The translations under genes were made by a program, and so were the position numbers. A stretch of DNA of 64,000 nt from Maribacter zhoushanensis (lineage in GTDB: Bacteria; Bacteroidota; Bacteroidia; Flavobacteriales; Flavobacteriaceae): NCBI RefSeq assembly GCF_029350975.1, contig NZ_JARKMR010000001.1, positions 1,426,001 through 1,490,000 of the forward strand, given 5' to 3'. This document shows positions 17,587 through 26,024 of the stretch, piece by piece (position 1 is the stretch's first letter; each line of letters starts with the position of its first letter). Under the pieces are notes generated by a model. That model ran no database searches. It saw only the letters and a list, made by a program, of their open reading frames with translations, and was not told the origin of the DNA.

Positions 17587-20500
17587 CTATTTTGGATTAC
17601 CTATATAACTATTGATTTCAAACTTTATATACTCATATCCTTTTCCTTTAAAAGGTTGTGTCTGCTGTTTGCCATGTACCAATTTTCTGTTAGGAAATAA
17701 TTTATCTGCAATGGCCTTGTTCGGTGAACCGTTTACAAAACAATTTTCTAAACTACTGCTTATAATTTCTAAACTATCAAGATCTAATGGCTTGTAATTA
17801 AAAAATTGCTTTCGCTGTATTCTAACCCCTTCGGTAACAAACTTATGGTCTACCCAAATTAAATTACTATCGGCATCATAATAGGATATAATTAACTGTG
17901 GTATGGTTACTTCCTGGACACCGGAATTAAACAATACACCATTAAAACCTTGTTCAGTATATTCCAAATCTTGTAAGGCAACATGCTTGTACAAATCTGT
18001 GTTTGCCGTATTACCTGCAGACTGCAGGTTAAACTTGGTAGGTTGTTGTTCAAAACTTACCGGTGTAAATTGATCTGGATCAAAAGTTGGCGGTAAGGTG
18101 TCTTTGGTAGACGACCATGCAATACCTTCAAAATTGATCTTGAAAGTGGTTGTTTCTTTTGGCATCAACTTATGCTTTATTTGATGCTTGGCATTATAAT
18201 TCGCCAATTCCTTATTCTCATCGTTATAAAGGGTGGCTTTAATTACAATATCTGCCGGGGTATTATCTACATTCTGTAATTCGCCAATGATACTATACTG
18301 TCCTTTGTACTTTACTAGTTTTGCCGATAGAATCTCTAAAACCGGCTGTTTTAGAACATCCTCATGATAGGTTTCTTGGGTGGTTATTTTTCTTCTACCA
18401 TGATTGTAATATGTAGTGCCATTTGCCGTGAAAAGCTGATCTGGCGGTATGTCGTTATCGAACTTTAATGATTTTACGTACCACTTATTTTTGCGTTTTA
18501 CCAGCTCATAAAACTCATTGTTGAATACGTTTTCTAATGGGGTGATCCAACGTGTGGCTACTTTTGCTTTTGCGCTATTTTCGGTTTCATCATAAATTTC
18601 AATTCCTAATGAATCTAGTTTTGCATAAGAACTTAAAATACCATCGGTTACCGAAACTTCTAGCATATACTGTGCTATATCTATATTTTCTTCAGGGTCT
18701 ATGTAAGAATGTGCTCTTGAGAATTCTTTAAAATCTAAAGCGTCATAGTAAGATTCTACTACGTTGTTCGGTGATAATTGGGTGACATTTTTTACATAGA
18801 AAATATACATGCCGTACCCCATGCATATTAAAATTAACAGAGCCCACCAATGAGAGAAGGTTAATAGTTTTGATGGAAATTTATTGTAGGGCAGTTCTAA
18901 TTTCATAAATGAATGCACCGGTACTTTCCTTGACTTTAACAGCCTTACCCATATCATTTGAATATTTACAAAAATGGCGATCAGTACGGTAGATAGCGGA
19001 ATTATACCCCACATAATTTTCATTATGGTAGGTACATCTTGCTTGGGCATAATTTGGGGTATGGGCGCCACATTTAGTTTTTCCCAAACCATAATTCCGT
19101 TTTCTAGTTGCTGTAGCCTTTGCCAACCACAGTAGTACAGAATGGGATCATAGAACTTATCGTTTGAGAATATATATTTTAGATTATATTTTTCTGGTAC
19201 TGTCAAGAATTGCTGTAAGGATCCAATACCTTCTACACCTCTAAATTTGGAGTTCTCTATCCGTTCGATGGCTCTTGTCGTCAATTCGGGTAATCGGCGT
19301 GCAGAGTGGTAGTTTCCATCTACCGTCATTGCTCTGGTCTGTGCAGAAAGCCATGCCATTTGATCTCCAAAACCTAAAGGTAAATAACGCCATGAGTCAT
19401 GCGAATCTGCTCCAAGAAAGTTAACAATTGGCAGCATTTTAATTTTAGCGGGTTGTGATGGTCTAAAATACCCTAAGGTCATAGTAAACAGTACCATAAA
19501 GAGCATACCACCTGCAATCAGCCCACCTAAAACTCTATGGTAAACTCCGCCAAACTTTTCTTGTATCAGGGTTTTTAAATCACCTTCAACCATACGGTAG
19601 GCAAACTCTGCAAAAATGGGGAGTGCCATAATGGTTGCCCACAAGGTAAACCTATCTAAGGTTAAAATATTAAATGCCATTTCACCTAGCATTAAGCGAG
19701 GTATAGGGGTGGTGCCGCCCGTTCCTAATATGGTTAATAGGGTAAAGGATAATCCGAAGAAAACATACCTTTTACTAAAATACCTGTAAAAGAAATAGGG
19801 TAGAATAAATAGAAATACGCCCCAGGGAATAAGGAAAAATACAAGACCTGATGAGGTTATTTCCAAGAAATTATCTCTTGAGCCATGAGGTATGGCAACT
19901 TGGGTAATGGGGTTTCTTTTAGAGTTGTACCAGTAGGGAAAAATACAGAACACCAGCAAGAATATAGCGGTACCGCCAAACTTGGCAATACGCCAAAAGT
20001 GTTGTAATGTAGTGCCCCAGAATACTTTAAACGTAAGTGCTTTATAAGATTCAACTTTTTCTCTAGCGGCATCCATCACCGCCATACCCATTAATGGTGC
20101 AATGAAAAATACCATGCCAAAAAGAGGGGTTACATGGTGAGAGGTTACCGTTACCGCGAGCATGGTTGCTGACGTAATGAAGTACCGTGTTTTACCTGTT
20201 TTGATCCACAAGTAAATTTCTGTCATGGAGTGTAACAATATCGATAACGCCGAAACGCTAGGTAACTGCCCAAAAATATGTAATGTTTCTACAAAGGTTG
20301 ATGAGAATACGGCCATTACGGCACCGTAGCCGGCAATTCTTCTACTACCGGTCATTAATAGTGTGTACCTATAAGCACCCGTAATAAATAGCACTATAGC
20401 TATTAACGCGACCGTATACATACCAAACTTTAAACCACCTATATAAGAGAGTATACCAATTAGCTGATGTACCAACGGTGGATAAGATTGTACGGTAAAG

Positions 20501-20676
20501 CCCGTATACCATCTATATTCCCAAGGGTCAAACCAACTACTGGCATAATGATCCGCAAAAAATAGGTGTATTAATGCGTCATAAGTAGATTCTAACGTAA
20601 AGAAAATAGCAGAACCATGAAAAGCAAGGCCTACTATTAAAGCCAGTATTAAAAGGGTATTGGTTTTTTTCTTCAA
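17587..20676 (-). CDS. Large GT-C-like membrane protein with periplasmic NTF2-like and FxLYD-like domains
   Basis: 1029 residues. The first 550 or so contain about a dozen hydrophobic helices; the first loop has DALIHLFFADHY and DPWEYRWYTGF, typical of GT-C enzymes and of 'PTPS-related' membrane proteins, in which acidic residues sit in the first outer loop. A further helix lies near 609-632. The C-terminal region is periplasmic: an NTF2-like domain (about 637-739) and two FxLYD-like beta domains (about 775-860 and 897-970). GT-C enzymes use polyprenyl-phosphate sugars on the outer face, which would fit a product of the REC-GT2 proteins. It leads a four-gene - strand operon and is divergent from REC-GT2 copy 2. 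GT-C activity is inferred from architecture. Confidence 0.65.
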   Translation of the reverse strand: MKKKTNTLLILALIVGLAFHGSAIFFTLESTYDALIHLFFADHYASSWFDPWEYRWYTGFTVQSYPPLVHQLIGILSYIGGLKFGMYTVALIAIVLFITGAYRYTLLMTGSRRIAGYGAVMAVFSSTFVETLHIFGQLPSVSALSILLHSMTEIYLWIKTGKTRYFITSATMLAVTVTSHHVTPLFGMVFFIAPLMGMAVMDAAREKVESYKALTFKVFWGTTLQHFWRIAKFGGTAIFLLVFCIFPYWYNSKRNPITQVAIPHGSRDNFLEITSSGLVFFLIPWGVFLFILPYFFYRYFSKRYVFFGLSFTLLTILGTGGTTPIPRLMLGEMAFNILTLDRFTLWATIMALPIFAEFAYRMVEGDLKTLIQEKFGGVYHRVLGGLIAGGMLFMVLFTMTLGYFRPSQPAKIKMLPIVNFLGADSHDSWRYLPLGFGDQMAWLSAQTRAMTVDGNYHSARRLPELTTRAIERIENSKFRGVEGIGSLQQFLTVPEKYNLKYIFSNDKFYDPILYYCGWQRLQQLENGIMVWEKLNVAPIPQIMPKQDVPTIMKIMWGIIPLSTVLIAIFVNIQMIWVRLLKSRKVPVHSFMKLELPYNKFPSKLLTFSHWWALLILICMGYGMYIFYVKNVTQLSPNNVVESYYDALDFKEFSRAHSYIDPEENIDIAQYMLEVSVTDGILSSYAKLDSLGIEIYDETENSAKAKVATRWITPLENVFNNEFYELVKRKNKWYVKSLKFDNDIPPDQLFTANGTTYYNHGRRKITTQETYHEDVLKQPVLEILSAKLVKYKGQYSIIGELQNVDNTPADIVIKATLYNDENKELANYNAKHQIKHKLMPKETTTFKINFEGIAWSSTKDTLPPTFDPDQFTPVSFEQQPTKFNLQSAGNTANTDLYKHVALQDLEYTEQGFNGVLFNSGVQEVTIPQLIISYYDADSNLIWVDHKFVTEGVRIQRKQFFNYKPLDLDSLEIISSSLENCFVNGSPNKAIADKLFPNRKLVHGKQQTQPFKGKGYEYIKFEINSYIGNPK

Positions 20677-20862
20677 AAGTTATATTAGAATCAATTTTAA
20701 TATAAAGGTATTAAATATATAAGATGATGATTACAATAAAAAGGGATTAGCGGTAATTTTAATAATATAATACTTACAATTTCCTTTATTGTTTACAGAA
20801 TATCTTAAAATTGATTTTACTTTTTTTTAAAAAAAATTTCGTTGTCGAAAGTTACAAACCGC

Positions 20863-20928
20863 TCGTCTACAGTAAACTGTTACCCGTCTTTGATTGTTAA
20901 GAAACATAATCCTTACCAAGTAATTTTG
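20863..20928 (+). promoter_or_regulatory. Shared 27-bp element plus -7 box, REC-GT2 copy 2 promoter
   Basis: The third copy of the shared element (20863-20889) is again followed after 31 bases by a -7 box, here TAATTTTG (20921-20928), a perfect TAnnTTTG. The ATG of REC-GT2 copy 2 follows 34 bases later. Here two CGTCT strings are also 21 bases apart, the usual period of LytTR direct repeats. The element lies in the divergent gap with the GT-C operon and might act on both. Confidence 0.68.
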
Positions 20929-20962
20929 TCAATGTTAACCATAAGCAACCAAATTTTAGAGT

Positions 20963-22129
20963 ATGAAAATTTTAGCCATAGACGATCAAAAACTTATACT
21001 GTTATCTGTTGAAAAACGATTAACGGAAATAGGTTATGAAGTCAAAACAGCCAATTCTATTGAGTCTGGTATTCAATTATTTAATTCTTTTAAACCAGAT
21101 TTAGTTTTGCTAGATATGAATATGCCAGAGATATCTGGTACAGAATTAGTATCATGTACTGGTACAGAAGTGGTAAAGTACATTCGTATGTTCATGAAAA
21201 ATGATACGCCAATTTTAGTAATGTCAGGAAATACGGATGAACATTTAATCATGGAAAATTTTAATCTAGGGGTTAATGATTATCTTAAAAAACCCGTAAG
21301 CTTAGATGAAATGGCGGCTAGAATTAAAAGAATAATAGGCGTTCCAAAGAATGAAGGTGTGGTAACTTCTAAAGTATCGGATACACGTATTCTTCAAAAA
21401 AAATGTGTGGGTGTCGTTATTCCATGCTATAATGAAGAAGAGCGACTGTCAAGTGAAGATTTTAAAGCTTTTGCCCATAAGAATATAGGTTATCATTTAT
21501 GTTTTGTCAATGATGGTAGTACAGATAATACATTGTCAGTTCTACGGAAATTAAAAAATGAAAACCCAGATAACATTAGTATTTATAATTGCAAAGAAAA
21601 TGGAGGTAAGGCAGAAGCGGTAAGACAAGGTATGTTGCACCTGGTAAAAGATGCACAATTAGATTATATAGGGTTTTTAGATGCAGATCTTTCTACAGAT
21701 TTTAGAGATTTTGATGATTTGGTAAAAACAATCGAAACCTCTGATTTTAAAATTGTAAGTGGGTCACGTATAGCAAGAATGGGCGCCAATATTACAAAAG
21801 AGTCTGCTCGTAAGGTAATAAGCATGACCATTAACCTTATTATCCAAACAATATTAGGTATGCCTTTTAAGGACACCCAGTGTGGTGCCAAAGTAATGGA
21901 TCGTGAAATTGCCTCAAAAATGTTCAACAAAAAGTTTGTTACCAAATGGCTGTTCGATGTTGAACTGTTTATGAGAATGAAAAAATATTTTGGAAAAGCT
22001 GAGGTAAAGAATATGATTTGCGAGCAACCGTTAAAAAGATGGATACATGCTGATGGCTCTAAATTATCTATGAAAGACTCTGTTAAAATTGTTGGCCAAT
22101 TAGCCCAAATAGCAGTACATTATAGATAA
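20963..22129 (+). CDS. Phospho-receiver / GT2 glycosyltransferase fusion, copy 2
   Basis: 388 residues, collinear with the protein at 10492. The receiver has Asp7-Asp8, Asp51 in LLDMNMPE, a switch Ser in VMSGNTD and LKKPV. The GT2 domain has IPCYNEEERL, VNDGSTDNT, DADLSTDF, QCGAKVMD and RWIHADGSKL. Unlike copy 1 it carries eight extra residues after the phospho-acceptor loop, made by a 24-base tandem duplication (CTGGTACAGAA at 21135 and again at 21159), which lengthens the start of receiver helix 3. It is monocistronic with its own shared-element promoter and a terminator. Its divergent neighbour is the GT-C protein that could use its product. Confidence 0.9.
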   Translation: MKILAIDDQKLILLSVEKRLTEIGYEVKTANSIESGIQLFNSFKPDLVLLDMNMPEISGTELVSCTGTEVVKYIRMFMKNDTPILVMSGNTDEHLIMENFNLGVNDYLKKPVSLDEMAARIKRIIGVPKNEGVVTSKVSDTRILQKKCVGVVIPCYNEEERLSSEDFKAFAHKNIGYHLCFVNDGSTDNTLSVLRKLKNENPDNISIYNCKENGGKAEAVRQGMLHLVKDAQLDYIGFLDADLSTDFRDFDDLVKTIETSDFKIVSGSRIARMGANITKESARKVISMTINLIIQTILGMPFKDTQCGAKVMDREIASKMFNKKFVTKWLFDVELFMRMKKYFGKAEVKNMICEQPLKRWIHADGSKLSMKDSVKIVGQLAQIAVHYR

Positions 22130-22167
22130 ATTCTTTTAAAATTAAGAATTACCATTTCAAGTTTATA

Positions 22168-22207
22168 AAAGTGCTGAGATTTAGTTATCTCGGCACTTTT
22201 TGTTTTT
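22168..22207 (+). terminator. Rho-independent terminator after REC-GT2 copy 2
   Basis: AAAGTGCTGAGAT (22168-22180) pairs with ATCTCGGCACTTT (22187-22199) with one G-T pair and a 6-base loop, followed by a T-rich run. This makes a GTG start at 22211 for the next gene unlikely. Confidence 0.85.
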
Positions 22208-22264
22208 ATAGTGCTCAATTCTTATTACTGCCAAAGCGTATCTTTGCGATATATAAAACAGGGG

Positions 22265-24490
22265 TTGAGCAAAGTTCAAAAATATATTTCTGGTTCTCTT
22301 AAAGAGCTTGTGCAGTATTTCGGCAGTACCAATTTTTCAAAGTCGGTACTTACCGTTATCGCTGTAATTACACCCTTGTTTATAGGTATTAATACAGGAT
22401 ACACAGAAATTGGTCTAGCTATATGTTTTGGTGCTTTTTGGTGTAACCCTAGTGATGTAAACGGCAGTCAAAAACATAAAGTTTACGGTATTCTATTTTC
22501 TGCGGCTTTGGTTATGGTCGTTAGTTTTATTGGCGGATATTTACATTACTCCAATTGGCTTGCCCTTGTAATTTTAGGGGTTCTTAGTTTTGGTATTTCA
22601 TTAATAGCCTCTTACGGGTTTAGGGCATCTTTAATAAGCTTTTCTGGTCTTCTGGCTTTAATTTTAAGTTTTGCCCATACACCAGGCCAATTAAAAATCT
22701 ACGAATATTCTTTGTTGGTTGGGCTTGGCGGACTTTGGTATTTGGCCCTTTCACTATTATGGTACAAAATAAACCCTAAAGGACAGACCGAAGAGATTTT
22801 ATACGAAATCATTGGTAAAACCGGTGATTTACTTAAAAAAAGAGGTAAGCTTATTAATGGGGAAGCAAATAGAAAAAAGCTTCAAAAAAAAATATTCTTA
22901 TTACAAAGTCAACTTACAGAACAGCATGATACTTTACGAGAAATTCTTATACTTTCCCGTATCAATTCTGGTACTTCTACTTACAATGGTAAACGGGTTT
23001 TAGTACTTGTACAACTAATAGAAATGCTAGAAACAGCAGGTGCCAATCCGGTAAATTATACTAAAATGGATGAGCAATTTGCCATATATCCTGAGTTTAC
23101 CCAATTATTTCAGCATCTAATCTTTAACATGGCAGAGCAATTGCAGTCTATGGCAAAGATTGGGAATAAGCCCAATGAACTACCAAAGCACCAACGGTTG
23201 AATAAACAGTTTAAGGAGCTAAGGAACAAAATTTCTGAATTAGGTACTGTTAAGAATAATAAGGCTTATGAAGCTTTTATCATGTTTCAGAATCTTTTGG
23301 AATACCAAGAAAAGCAGTTTGATAAACTCAAAAGAATGAAATGGCTGCTTAGTGATCATGATGTTGCATCAGAAGAGTTTATAGATAAAGAGATTTTAAA
23401 ACGATTTTTAATTTCTCAAGATTATAGCCCACGAATATTACTTAGAAACCTAAGTTTCAGGTCTACCATTTTTAGACATTCCTTGCGTTTGGCAATTACG
23501 CTCATGGTTGGCTTTGTATTGGGTAATTTATTTTCGTTTCAGAATTTGTATTGGATTTTGTTGACCATAATTTTGATAATGAGACCTAGTTACGGCCTTA
23601 CCAAGGCACGGACGAAAGATAGAACGGTAGGTACCATTATAGGAGGTGTTATTGCTACTGCCATTGTATACTTGGTTCAAGATATTTATGTATACGGCAT
23701 ACTGGCGTTAATATCATTTGTAGTGGCACTTTCAATGCTACAAAAGAATTATAAGTTATCTGCTATATATGTTACCCTTAGTATAGTATTCATTTATGGC
23801 ATTCTTCAGCCAGATATTATGACGGTAATTCAATACCGAATTTTAGATACGTTGGTTGGTGCGGGTTTATCGTATTTGGGTTTTTTATTGTTATGGCCTA
23901 GCTGGAGCTTTCAAGAAATACAAAAAGATGTAACTAAAAGTGTTCAAGCAAACCAAATATACCTGTCTAAAATTGCAGATTTCTATATCAACAAAGGCAA
24001 AGTGCCCACTAGTTATAGATTGGCACGTAAAAATGCTTTTTTGGAAACATCTAATTTAAGTTCCGCTTTTCAGCGTATGACTCAAGAACCACATTCTAAA
24101 CAAAAGAATTTGAATAAAATATATGAGTTAGTAGAGTTGAACCATAATTTTCTCTCCTCTTTGGCGTCGTTGAGTATTTATATTCAAAACCATAAGACTA
24201 CGGAAGCTTCTGAGCGTTTTAATGGTATTATACATAGAATCGATGAAAACCTTTCTGTTGTTCTTGATGCCCTATCTAATGACCCAAACACTGTAGCAAA
24301 ATTAAATTTTGATGAGGTAGTCTCATTTGAAAAACAATTGCCCAAGTTTGAATCTGAAAACGTTATTCTAAATAATACGGATAATAGTGCATTAAAAAGA
24401 AACCATCAAGAAGAGCAGTTGATATGGGAACAACTACGATGGCTATTTTCCTTGAGTTCTAATATGATGAAATTGACAACAAATTTGTAG
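22265..24490 (+). CDS. FUSC/YccS-family inner-membrane transporter
   Basis: 741 residues from the TTG at 22265, the start I prefer; a GTG at 22211 is in frame but lies against the terminator of the previous gene. Two membrane modules of about five to six helices (residues about 20-165 and 390-545) flank cytosolic helical regions, the layout of the FUSC family (YccS, YhfK, aromatic-acid and fusaric-acid efflux). The second module has RPSYGLTKARTKDRTVGTIIGG, the well-conserved FUSC loop, here a few residues longer than usual. It is not obviously linked to the polysaccharide genes and converges on the next gene with 16 bases between. Confidence 0.85.
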   Translation: MSKVQKYISGSLKELVQYFGSTNFSKSVLTVIAVITPLFIGINTGYTEIGLAICFGAFWCNPSDVNGSQKHKVYGILFSAALVMVVSFIGGYLHYSNWLALVILGVLSFGISLIASYGFRASLISFSGLLALILSFAHTPGQLKIYEYSLLVGLGGLWYLALSLLWYKINPKGQTEEILYEIIGKTGDLLKKRGKLINGEANRKKLQKKIFLLQSQLTEQHDTLREILILSRINSGTSTYNGKRVLVLVQLIEMLETAGANPVNYTKMDEQFAIYPEFTQLFQHLIFNMAEQLQSMAKIGNKPNELPKHQRLNKQFKELRNKISELGTVKNNKAYEAFIMFQNLLEYQEKQFDKLKRMKWLLSDHDVASEEFIDKEILKRFLISQDYSPRILLRNLSFRSTIFRHSLRLAITLMVGFVLGNLFSFQNLYWILLTIILIMRPSYGLTKARTKDRTVGTIIGGVIATAIVYLVQDIYVYGILALISFVVALSMLQKNYKLSAIYVTLSIVFIYGILQPDIMTVIQYRILDTLVGAGLSYLGFLLLWPSWSFQEIQKDVTKSVQANQIYLSKIADFYINKGKVPTSYRLARKNAFLETSNLSSAFQRMTQEPHSKQKNLNKIYELVELNHNFLSSLASLSIYIQNHKTTEASERFNGIIHRIDENLSVVLDALSNDPNTVAKLNFDEVVSFEKQLPKFESENVILNNTDNSALKRNHQEEQLIWEQLRWLFSLSSNMMKLTTNL

Positions 24491-24506
24491 TAAGTGATGC
24501 TGTTAA

Positions 24507-25349
24507 TTAACGTTCGGTTTTTTTGAACTCAAAACTCTTTGAATCTAGGTATTTCCAAATTTCTGACATATTTCTTGAGTCTGATAATTCATTAAAATCA
24601 GGTTGCGATAGGCAATAGGTGAGAAAGCCGTTAACGTTAGCTTCTGGAATATTGAAATGTTTCGCTATCGTTTGCTTTGAAAACTTATATATAATTTTTT
24701 TTTCCAAAGCCATATTTTCATCACGCTTTACCATTTCTTCAAGTGACTTGGTTCTGCCAGAGACCTTGTTCATTATTTTATGGGTGTTGACCTTTACACT
24801 CAAACCAACGTAACTCAGTATTTCATTCAATTTACCATATTCGTCCATTGTTTGTAGACTTACATACTTTCCTCTGTCAGCCTCTTGTAACAGTCTTTCG
24901 CTTTGGGTCATTTTGGTGACATCTGCATTTTGTAGTCCCAAAGAATATGATGTTACGGTTGGTTCTAAATACAACCTGTCTATATCCCTGTCAATATCCC
25001 CGGTCAAATTATAAGGAGTAACCGTTACCTCATTTAAATCGATAACATTATCAATTAGCTGAATCGTAATTAAACTACTATTCATATGAGATTTGCTAAT
25101 TACTATTTCTTTTGGTAGGTATTGCACTGCAGTAATGCGAAGCGAGTCTTTTAATTTCACCTCAATTGAGAATAAACCTAAAGAATCTGTAATGGTAGAT
25201 CTCTTAGAATTAAGGTTAATGACCAGTACATTAGATATATCATTTTTAGTACTTGAAACTTTACCCTTTAATATAGTAGTATTGTCTTGACCAAACCCTA
25301 AAAACGAGGCTAGTACTGCTGCAAATAAGAATATAGAATGTTTTGGCAA
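24507..25349 (-). CDS. Exported protein with carboxypeptidase-regulatory-like domain
   Basis: 280 residues with a signal peptide (ends near FLGFGQ). Residues about 25-110 form a CarboxypepD_reg-like beta-sandwich (LKGKVSSTKNDISNVLVINLN, TITDSLGLFSIEV), common in Bacteroidota envelope proteins and TonB receptors. The remaining part is helical and unknown, with no TonB barrel, so this is a stand-alone member. It stands as a single gene. Confidence 0.7.
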   Translation of the reverse strand: MPKHSIFLFAAVLASFLGFGQDNTTILKGKVSSTKNDISNVLVINLNSKRSTITDSLGLFSIEVKLKDSLRITAVQYLPKEIVISKSHMNSSLITIQLIDNVIDLNEVTVTPYNLTGDIDRDIDRLYLEPTVTSYSLGLQNADVTKMTQSERLLQEADRGKYVSLQTMDEYGKLNEILSYVGLSVKVNTHKIMNKVSGRTKSLEEMVKRDENMALEKKIIYKFSKQTIAKHFNIPEANVNGFLTYCLSQPDFNELSDSRNMSEIWKYLDSKSFEFKKTER

Positions 25350-25477
25350 TGGTTGTGTTTGTGCTAAAAATACTACGCCGTTATTTAAAAAATGAAAAGA
25401 TTAAGTTAAAATGATATTACTGGTTTGTAGTCTGAAAGAGCTGTTTAAGATGATGATATCTCTTTTGTTTATCAAGA

Positions 25478-25984
25478 TTAATCCTTGTAACGCTTACCTT
25501 TTTCAAGTGTCCAAATGTTTAAAACAGTACCTTTCAACAAGTTTACAGTATCTGGTTGTACCAATTCTATTTCTTTAATACTGTTTGTAGCAATGTTATA
25601 ATTTTTACGCTCTAATAAGTAACCATCAACATAAACATTGGTTTGTTCGTCCAAACCAAAGAAGTTGTTTAATTCTTTTTGTGTTTTGGTAGCGGGACTT
25701 TCAACTAGTTCAAATAATATGATGCCAAATTCAGTTAAATTGTAAAACTCGGTACCTGCTCTGGTAGGTTTGTCTTTGAAAACTGAAACTTCTTTTATCT
25801 TACTTTTTATGCCTTCTTTAGTATCGGCTAATGAGTTGAGAAGGCGTTCATTTCCAATAATTTTTGGGACTATTAAATAAGTAATGTTTATAGTTTTTGC
25901 TTGTGGTAGTTTATTAAAATCATCTTGAGAGAACATGCTAGATGTCATCAATAAAAACAACAATAAAATAGTAATCTTGCCCAT
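25478..25984 (-). CDS. Exported protein of unknown function
   Basis: 168 residues from the ATG at 25984, which gives a standard signal peptide (MGKITILLLFLLMTSSMFSQ); another ATG at 26002 would only add six residues before it. After cleavage the protein is mixed alpha/beta with a DGYLLERKNY turn that recalls the plug-like domains of Bacteroidota envelope proteins. I do not recognise a family. Confidence 0.6.
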   Translation of the reverse strand: MGKITILLLFLLMTSSMFSQDDFNKLPQAKTINITYLIVPKIIGNERLLNSLADTKEGIKSKIKEVSVFKDKPTRAGTEFYNLTEFGIILFELVESPATKTQKELNNFFGLDEQTNVYVDGYLLERKNYNIATNSIKEIELVQPDTVNLLKGTVLNIWTLEKGKRYKD

Positions 25985-26024
25985 TTTTAAAAGTAATAGC
26001 ATTATTAAATATAGGGAGTTTAGA

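Noticed and set aside
5186-22129. Calling the locus a pel, pga or bcs operon
   Set aside because: Layout is similar in function but the cyclic-di-GMP receptors and the diagnostic synthases of those systems are absent, so the names would mislead.
22211-22264. GTG start for the FUSC protein
   Set aside because: It directly follows the terminator T-run, and the added residues do not look like the family N-terminus; TTG at 22265 is preferred, although not proven.
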